A program made the translations under genes and the position numbers. From Ignavibacteria bacterium (GTDB lineage: Bacteria; Bacteroidota; Ignavibacteria; Kapaibacteriales; UBA4661): a DNA stretch of 35,448 nt. The notes below the pieces were generated by a model. That model saw only the letters and a list, made by a program, of their open reading frames with translations. It searched no databases and was not told the DNA's origin. Shown here one piece after another: positions 31,070-35,448 of this stretch (positions are counted from its first letter, which is position 1; every line of letters starts with the position of its first letter). The stretch covers positions 1 through 35,448 of the forward strand of contig CANHDJ010000037.1 in the NCBI GenBank assembly GCA_947459425.1, given 5' to 3'.

Positions 31070-33082
31070 TTACTCCTCATCACCAGTGCGCAATTTCTCC
31101 AGCACCGAAAAATCTTCCAGCGTACTAGTGTCGCCTGTTACGGCATTGCCGGCGGCAACTTCGCGCAGTAATCGACGCATAATTTTTCCACTGCGTGTTT
31201 TGGGTAATGAATCCGAAAGCCTGATTTCATCAGGCTTGGCGATGTGTCCGATTTCTTTTGCAACGTGATTGCGTAATTCCTCTTTTAACTCAGAAAGCGC
31301 TTGGGTACTTGCATTCGCCGCCGTTTTGAGTGTGACAAATGCCACAAGAGCCGAGCCTTTAATCTCATCCGGACGCGCCACCACAGCCGCTTCTGCCACT
31401 GCCGGATGCGATACCAAGGCGCTTTCAACCTCAGCCGTTCCCAAGCGGTGTCCGCTCACATTGACCACATCGTCCACCCGTCCCATAATCCAGATATAGC
31501 CGTCCTTGTCCTTCCGTGCGCCGTCGCCGGTGAAGTAGTATCCACGCCGCTCCGGGGTTTCGGGGAACTCATCCCAATAGGTCTTTTTGTAACGCTCATC
31601 GTCTCCAAAAACCGTGCGGAGCATGGAGGGCCAAGGATGTTTCACAACCAAATACCCGCCTTCGTCGGCACCGCACGGCGAGCCGTCCTTATTGACGACA
31701 TCCGCTAATATGCCCGGAAGCGGCATGGTTGCTGTGCCGGGCTTGGTGGGCGTTGCGCCCGGAACAGGTGAAACCATCATCGCACCTGTTTCGGTTTGCC
31801 ACCACGTGTCCACGATAGGGCAGCGTTTGTTGCCGATATACGTGTGATACCACATCCACGCTTCAGGATTTATCGGCTCTCCAACCGTTCCCAAAAGCCG
31901 CAAAGAGGACAAATCATGTTTCAGCACATAGCTTTCGCCCGATTTCATAAAAGCGCGAATTGCTGTCGGAGCAGTGTAAAAAATCGTCACGCGATGGCGC
32001 TCAATGATGTCCCAAAGCCTATCCGGTGCGGGGTAGGTGGGAACGCCTTCGTACATCAGCAGTGTCGCGCCATTCATCAGTGGACCGTAGGTAACGTAGG
32101 AATGACCTGTTATCCAGCCAATATCTGCCGTGCAGAAGTATAAGTCATCGTCGCGCATATCAAACACCAATTTGGTCGTGTATGCGGCTTGCGTTAAATA
32201 ACCGCCGGTAGTGTGTTTAATGCCTTTCGGTTTGCCCGTCGAACCGCTTGTGTAGAGGATAAAAAGCGGATGTTCGGCATCAAGCTCTTCGGGCGGACAG
32301 ACGTTAGCGACGGCTTGCATACGCTCGTGCCACCAGTGGTCGCGTCCGATGGACATGGCGGTTTCTTCCTGTGGAGCGCGGCGAAAAACGACGACATTTT
32401 CAATCGTCGGCGTTTGCGCGACAGCAGCATCCACGGCGGGTTTGAGCGGTGTAAAAATACCTTTGCGATACGCGCCGTCTTGCGTAATGACACAAACCGC
32501 TTTGGAATCATTGATGCGGTCGCGGAGCGCTTCAGCCGAGAAGCCGCCAAAAACGACATTATGCGTAGCGCCAATGCGAGCGCACGCCAGCATAGCGACA
32601 ACTGCCTCCGGCACCATGCCCATATAAATCGCTACAACATCACCTTTTTTTATGCCAAATGATTTCAACACATTCGCAAAACGGTTCACTTCTCCATGCA
32701 GAGTTTGATACGTGAGCGTTCGGATTTCTCCCGGTTCTCCCTCCCAAACGAGCGCTGCTTTATTGCGCTTCCACGAACCCAAGTGGCGGTCGAGGCAGTT
32801 ATAGGAAGCATTGATTGTTCCGCCTTGAAACCACGTTGCAAAAGGATATTTCCATTCCATCACGGTATCCCATTTTTTGAACCAATGCAAGGCGTTTGCC
32901 TGCTCTTCCCAGAATGCAACGGGATCTTCTTCGGCTTTAGTGCGGAGTGCGTTTAGTTCTTCTAACGATTTGATAGTTGCTTTTTGCGAAAATTCTTGTG
33001 GTGGCGGGAAAACGCGATGCTCCTGCATGACCGATGAAATGGAGTTTTGCGCGTTGCCATAGACGGCGGTAGTAGTATCCAT
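31070..33082 (-). CDS. acs: Acetyl-CoA synthetase
   Basis: The enzyme joins acetate to CoA via acetyl-AMP using ATP. From the ATG at 33080-33082 it has 670 residues, near the usual 650. The AMP-binding loop [11 protein letters not shown] is at about 277. Other motifs are [27 protein letters not shown] and [20 protein letters not shown]. The C-terminal [14 protein letters not shown] carries the catalytic Lys that is often acetylated for control. The longer frame to 33184 adds unrelated residues. A symporter gene lies upstream in the same direction with a hairpin between them, so acetate or a related acid may be taken up and activated here. Propionate activity cannot be excluded. Confidence 0.95.
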   Translation of the reverse strand: MDTTTAVYGNAQNSISSVMQEHRVFPPPQEFSQKATIKSLEELNALRTKAEEDPVAFWEEQANALHWFKKWDTVMEWKYPFATWFQGGTINASYNCLDRHLGSWKRNKAALVWEGEPGEIRTLTYQTLHGEVNRFANVLKSFGIKKGDVVAIYMGMVPEAVVAMLACARIGATHNVVFGGFSAEALRDRINDSKAVCVITQDGAYRKGIFTPLKPAVDAAVAQTPTIENVVVFRRAPQEETAMSIGRDHWWHERMQAVANVCPPEELDAEHPLFILYTSGSTGKPKGIKHTTGGYLTQAAYTTKLVFDMRDDDLYFCTADIGWITGHSYVTYGPLMNGATLLMYEGVPTYPAPDRLWDIIERHRVTIFYTAPTAIRAFMKSGESYVLKHDLSSLRLLGTVGEPINPEAWMWYHTYIGNKRCPIVDTWWQTETGAMMVSPVPGATPTKPGTATMPLPGILADVVNKDGSPCGADEGGYLVVKHPWPSMLRTVFGDDERYKKTYWDEFPETPERRGYYFTGDGARKDKDGYIWIMGRVDDVVNVSGHRLGTAEVESALVSHPAVAEAAVVARPDEIKGSALVAFVTLKTAANASTQALSELKEELRNHVAKEIGHIAKPDEIRLSDSLPKTRSGKIMRRLLREVAAGNAVTGDTSTLEDFSVLEKLRTGDEE

Positions 33083-33142
33083 AATCCTGAACGATGAAAA
33101 AATGAGAGAAAAAGGATTAGCTTGGGAACAACGAATAAACAT

Positions 33143-33176
33143 AATGGAGTGCGAACGGAAGTGTACGCACTCCATT
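33143..33176 (-). terminator. Hairpin between the symporter and acs genes
   Basis: AATGGAGTGCG (33143-33153) pairs perfectly with CGCACTCCATT (33166-33176). On the minus strand it lies 20 bp after the symporter stop. Only a weak T-rich stretch follows, so some transcription may continue into acs. Confidence 0.55.
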
Positions 33177-33195
33177 GAACACAACGGCTATAAAT

Positions 33196-34824
33196 CTACA
33201 CAATTTTACCATCATCACGCATAGTTTCCAGCTCGTCCCAAAGGCTATGACGCTTTTTGTTGTTTATCAGCGCCGAGCCAATAACAACCGTTATGCCCGC
33301 CACAATCATCGGATACCACAAGCCCGCAAAGGCATTGCCCGTGTTGATAACGGCAAAAGTTCCGATAGTCGGTAGCAAACCACCAAAAATACCGTTTCCG
33401 ATGTGATACGGCAGCGACATCGAAGTATAGCGAATTTTGGTTGGGAAAAGTTCGACAAGGAAGGCTGCGATTGGTCCATAGACCATCGTCACGAAAATTA
33501 CTTGGAGAAAAATCCAAAAAGCAAGCATTGCAAAACTTGGCACGGGCTTAATCTTTGCTGTTGCCATCGCATCGGCAACAATGGGTGAAAACTCGCCTTG
33601 TTGCACTCCGGCAATGGCTTTTTCCGCAGCAATAACCTCTTTGCGGGCGCTAATGAATTTATCCGGCTTGAGCATAAAGCTAAAAAAGCCTTGTGTTTCT
33701 GCGGTTGCTTGAGCGGCGAGGGGCTGAAGTTTGGTGATTTTTTCTTGTAAAACCGTCGTAACCGTAGGTGCATTTATCTTAATGTATTCTGGTGTGTATC
33801 CCGCCGAGTTGATCATTTGGGTATAAATCGGAATATAGGCAACCACAGCAACAGCGCACCCTGCAAGGATAATCCATTTTCGCCCAATGCGGTCGGAAAG
33901 CCAACCAAAGAAGATAAAGAGCGGTGTTCCGATGAGCAACCCAACGGAAATAATTTGCGTCGCCGTTACGTACTCGACTTTGAGAATAGTTTGCAAATAA
34001 TAGTAAGCGTAAAACTGTCCGGTGTACCAAACTACGCCTTGTCCGGCGGTTGCACCTAAGAGTGCAATCAAAACAAATTTGAGGTTGTACCAGTTACCAA
34101 AGCTCTCTTTGAGCGGATTTTTTGATGCTTTGCCGGATGCTTTGAGCTTTGCAAACATCGGTGATTCCTTCATCTTGCGGCGAATCACGTAGGAAATTGC
34201 GACGAGAACAATCGAAAGCAAGAACGGAATGCGCCATCCCCATTCTTTGAATGTCGCCTCGCCCATTGTCAAACGAATACCCAATATCACGCCCAGCGAA
34301 ACGAATAAACCGAGCGTGGCGGTTGTTTGGATATAGCTGGTGTAATAGCCGCGCTTGTCATCGGGGCAGTGTTCAGCAATGTACGTCGCAGCGCCACCAT
34401 ACTCGCCGCCCAGCGCCAATCCTTGCAGTAAGCGCAGTGTTAGGAGTAAAATTGGCGCAAGCGCTCCTACTTGCTCATATCCGGGCAAAATTCCGATAGC
34501 AAACGTCGAACCGCCCATAAGAACGAGTGTGACCAAAAATGTAAATTTTCGCCCTATAATATCGCCCAGCCGCCCAAAAAAGAGCGCTCCAAATGGGCGC
34601 ACAATAAAGCCCGTTGCGAAGGTTGCCAGCGTCGCAACCATTGCAAAACCTTCGTTATCTTTGGGAAAAAAGTAGGTATTTATGACGGTAGCAAGCGCCC
34701 CGAAAATATAGAAATCGTACCATTCTATCAGCGTTCCAGCCGATGATGCGCCAATAACGCTCCAGATATTATACGATTTCGTATAATCTGCATCGTGCGT
34801 GTGGTGATGTGAGGCATTCTGCAT
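33196..34824 (-). CDS. MHS-family (metabolite:H+ symporter) MFS transporter
   Basis: The 542-residue protein has twelve expected membrane helices. The MHS hallmark opens it, SAGTLIEWYDFYIFGALAT, followed by the MFS motif GRLGDIIGRKFTFL, LRLLQGLALGGEYGGAATYI and, in the second half, GWLSDRIGRKWIIL. Between helix 8 and helix 9 there is a polar, mostly helical insert of about 90 residues (about 335-425) that typical MHS proteins do not have. The N-terminus carries HHHTHD. MHS members import dicarboxylates, proline, shikimate or short acids with protons; with acs downstream a monocarboxylate is plausible. AGGAG stands 7 bases before the ATG. Confidence 0.9.
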   Translation of the reverse strand: MQNASHHHTHDADYTKSYNIWSVIGASSAGTLIEWYDFYIFGALATVINTYFFPKDNEGFAMVATLATFATGFIVRPFGALFFGRLGDIIGRKFTFLVTLVLMGGSTFAIGILPGYEQVGALAPILLLTLRLLQGLALGGEYGGAATYIAEHCPDDKRGYYTSYIQTTATLGLFVSLGVILGIRLTMGEATFKEWGWRIPFLLSIVLVAISYVIRRKMKESPMFAKLKASGKASKNPLKESFGNWYNLKFVLIALLGATAGQGVVWYTGQFYAYYYLQTILKVEYVTATQIISVGLLIGTPLFIFFGWLSDRIGRKWIILAGCAVAVVAYIPIYTQMINSAGYTPEYIKINAPTVTTVLQEKITKLQPLAAQATAETQGFFSFMLKPDKFISARKEVIAAEKAIAGVQQGEFSPIVADAMATAKIKPVPSFAMLAFWIFLQVIFVTMVYGPIAAFLVELFPTKIRYTSMSLPYHIGNGIFGGLLPTIGTFAVINTGNAFAGLWYPMIVAGITVVIGSALINNKKRHSLWDELETMRDDGKIV

Positions 34825-34966
34825 ATTGATACTCCTGAACCCGTGAAAAAATCAGACAATTGTTGCAAGGATAAAGCCGTAATGGTGGCAAAAAATCGTA
34901 AAAGGAATATTTCAGCGCTACGTGTCCGAATTAACAAAAAAAGCGACTCAAAAACAAGAAAATAGA

Positions 34967-34974
34967 CAAATTTA
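34967..34974 (-). promoter_or_regulatory. Possible -7 promoter box (TAAATTTG) for the symporter
   Basis: On the minus strand it reads TAAATTTG, fitting TAnnTTTG, 143 bp upstream of the symporter start. The IS1-like element begins 22 bp beyond it, so the expected -33 position lies at or across the insertion boundary. Confidence 0.35.
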
Positions 34975-34996
34975 TACCATTTTGATTTAATTTTCG

Positions 34997-35448
34997 GGTA
35001 GTGGTATAAAGGTACATGATTTCGTGTAAATTTGCAGAAAAAGAACCATTGTCATCTCGTCAAGCCAATACCATGATTGCTGAAAACCCACATCCATAGC
35101 TGCGGTAAGTGTAACAGTCAGAATATCGTTCGGAACGGACGTAATCGCTACGGCATAATACCCGTGTAAGGATTGTGGAACCTGTCGTGTTGTCAACCCA
35201 AAGTCCCAAGCCCACACGCCAGAGCGTCAAGAAGAGATTCTGCGCATCTATCAAGAACGAAGCAGTATGGGGGGGGAACGTGCAACCAGCGTTTCACGTC
35301 ATACCTTGGCATCATGGATAAAAAAGTCGTTCTCTCACCAACGATAGCCGAGACGCTGCTTCCAGCCAAAGCAGATGATGTTTTGGAACTGGACGAGGTC
35401 TGGTCATTTGTTTTCCGTCGCAGCAATAAACGCTGGCTTTGGACAGCA
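34997..35448 (+). pseudogene. IS1-family transposase, decayed 5' part (cut by the window end)
   Basis: The left end starts near GGTAGTGGTATAAAGG at 34997. From an ATG at 35073 the pieces are a zinc-ribbon part (GKCNSQNIVRNGRNRYG, then CKDCGTCRVVNPKSQAHTPE), a helix-turn-helix part (EEILRIYQERSS, VSRHTLASWIKK) and the start of the catalytic part (LPAKADDVLELDEVWSFVF, RRSNKRWLWTA). The first Asp of the IS1 catalytic site is in LELDEVWSF. The pieces lie in different frames: stops or indels interrupt the ribbon near 35098 and near 35160, and a G-run at 35270-35277 replaces a longer coding stretch. The change at 35320 looks like the family's own programmed -1 shift. The element is therefore inactive unless these are assembly errors. 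Confidence 0.75.
35320..35326 (+). promoter_or_regulatory. Slippery heptamer A-AAA-AAG (programmed -1 frameshift site)
   Basis: In the zero frame the codons are ATA AAA AAG, which then meet a TAG at 35345. Slipping back one base gives AAA AAA GTC and opens the catalytic frame (VVLSPTIAETLLPA). IS1 elements use this kind of A-run to make the InsAB' fusion transposase, so this shift is probably native and not decay. Confidence 0.6.

Noticed and set aside
1..35448. CRISPR array, prophage or integrase-bearing island
   Set aside because: No series of spaced direct repeats, no phage structural genes and no integrase were found. Repeats present are palindromic or inside paralogues.

Overview
The window looks like chromosomal DNA from a Bacteroidota/Chlorobiota-type (FCB group) bacterium. 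The evidence is a SusC/SusD pair, a type IX secretion (T9SS) C-terminal sorting domain, OmpA/PD40 and YceI proteins, and exact TATATTTG boxes (fitting the TAnnTTTG -7 element of Bacteroidota promoters) 70-85 bp upstream of three genes. A Kapabacteria/Ignavibacteria-like lineage is plausible but is my inference. No rRNA, tRNA or CRISPR array was seen.

Layout. 1-3834: a frameshifted, 3'-truncated sensor histidine kinase ending in a palindromic repeat element, an RsbW-like anti-sigma kinase, a STAS anti-sigma antagonist and a small membrane protein (all minus). 3900-6041: an OmpA/PD40 envelope protein. 6249-8112: cytidine deaminase, an orphan receiver protein lacking the phospho-acceptor Asp with a 114-bp MITE just upstream, and a ComEA-like HhH protein. 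8602-14215: SusC, SusD and a T9SS cargo protein. 14582-15941: two toxin-antitoxin modules (PIN, then RelE/ParE), separated by copies of one terminator hairpin. 16065-17114: a GH18-like protein.

17304-20650 is the most interesting part. It is a five-gene plus-strand cluster: a mono-haem cytochrome lipoprotein, an outer-membrane beta-barrel with an N-terminal CxxCH haem motif (architecture like the Cyc2 fused cytochrome-porin), a small two-helix membrane protein, a YceI protein and a Tat-exported Rieske lipoprotein. Together they could form an electron-transfer route across the outer membrane. 20759-25739 holds three tandem paralogues of a family I do not recognise, with traces of gene conversion.

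25962-34824 (all minus): glutamine-hydrolysing asparagine synthase, a DUF1624-type membrane acyltransferase, a MarR regulator with an NTF2-like and a DOMON protein and two matching palindromic operators, acetyl-CoA synthetase, and an MHS-family symporter that may supply an organic acid to it. The right edge (34997-35448) is the 5' part of a decayed IS1-family element.

Indels in the kinase and in the IS1 gene may be real mutations or assembly errors; the sequence alone cannot decide.
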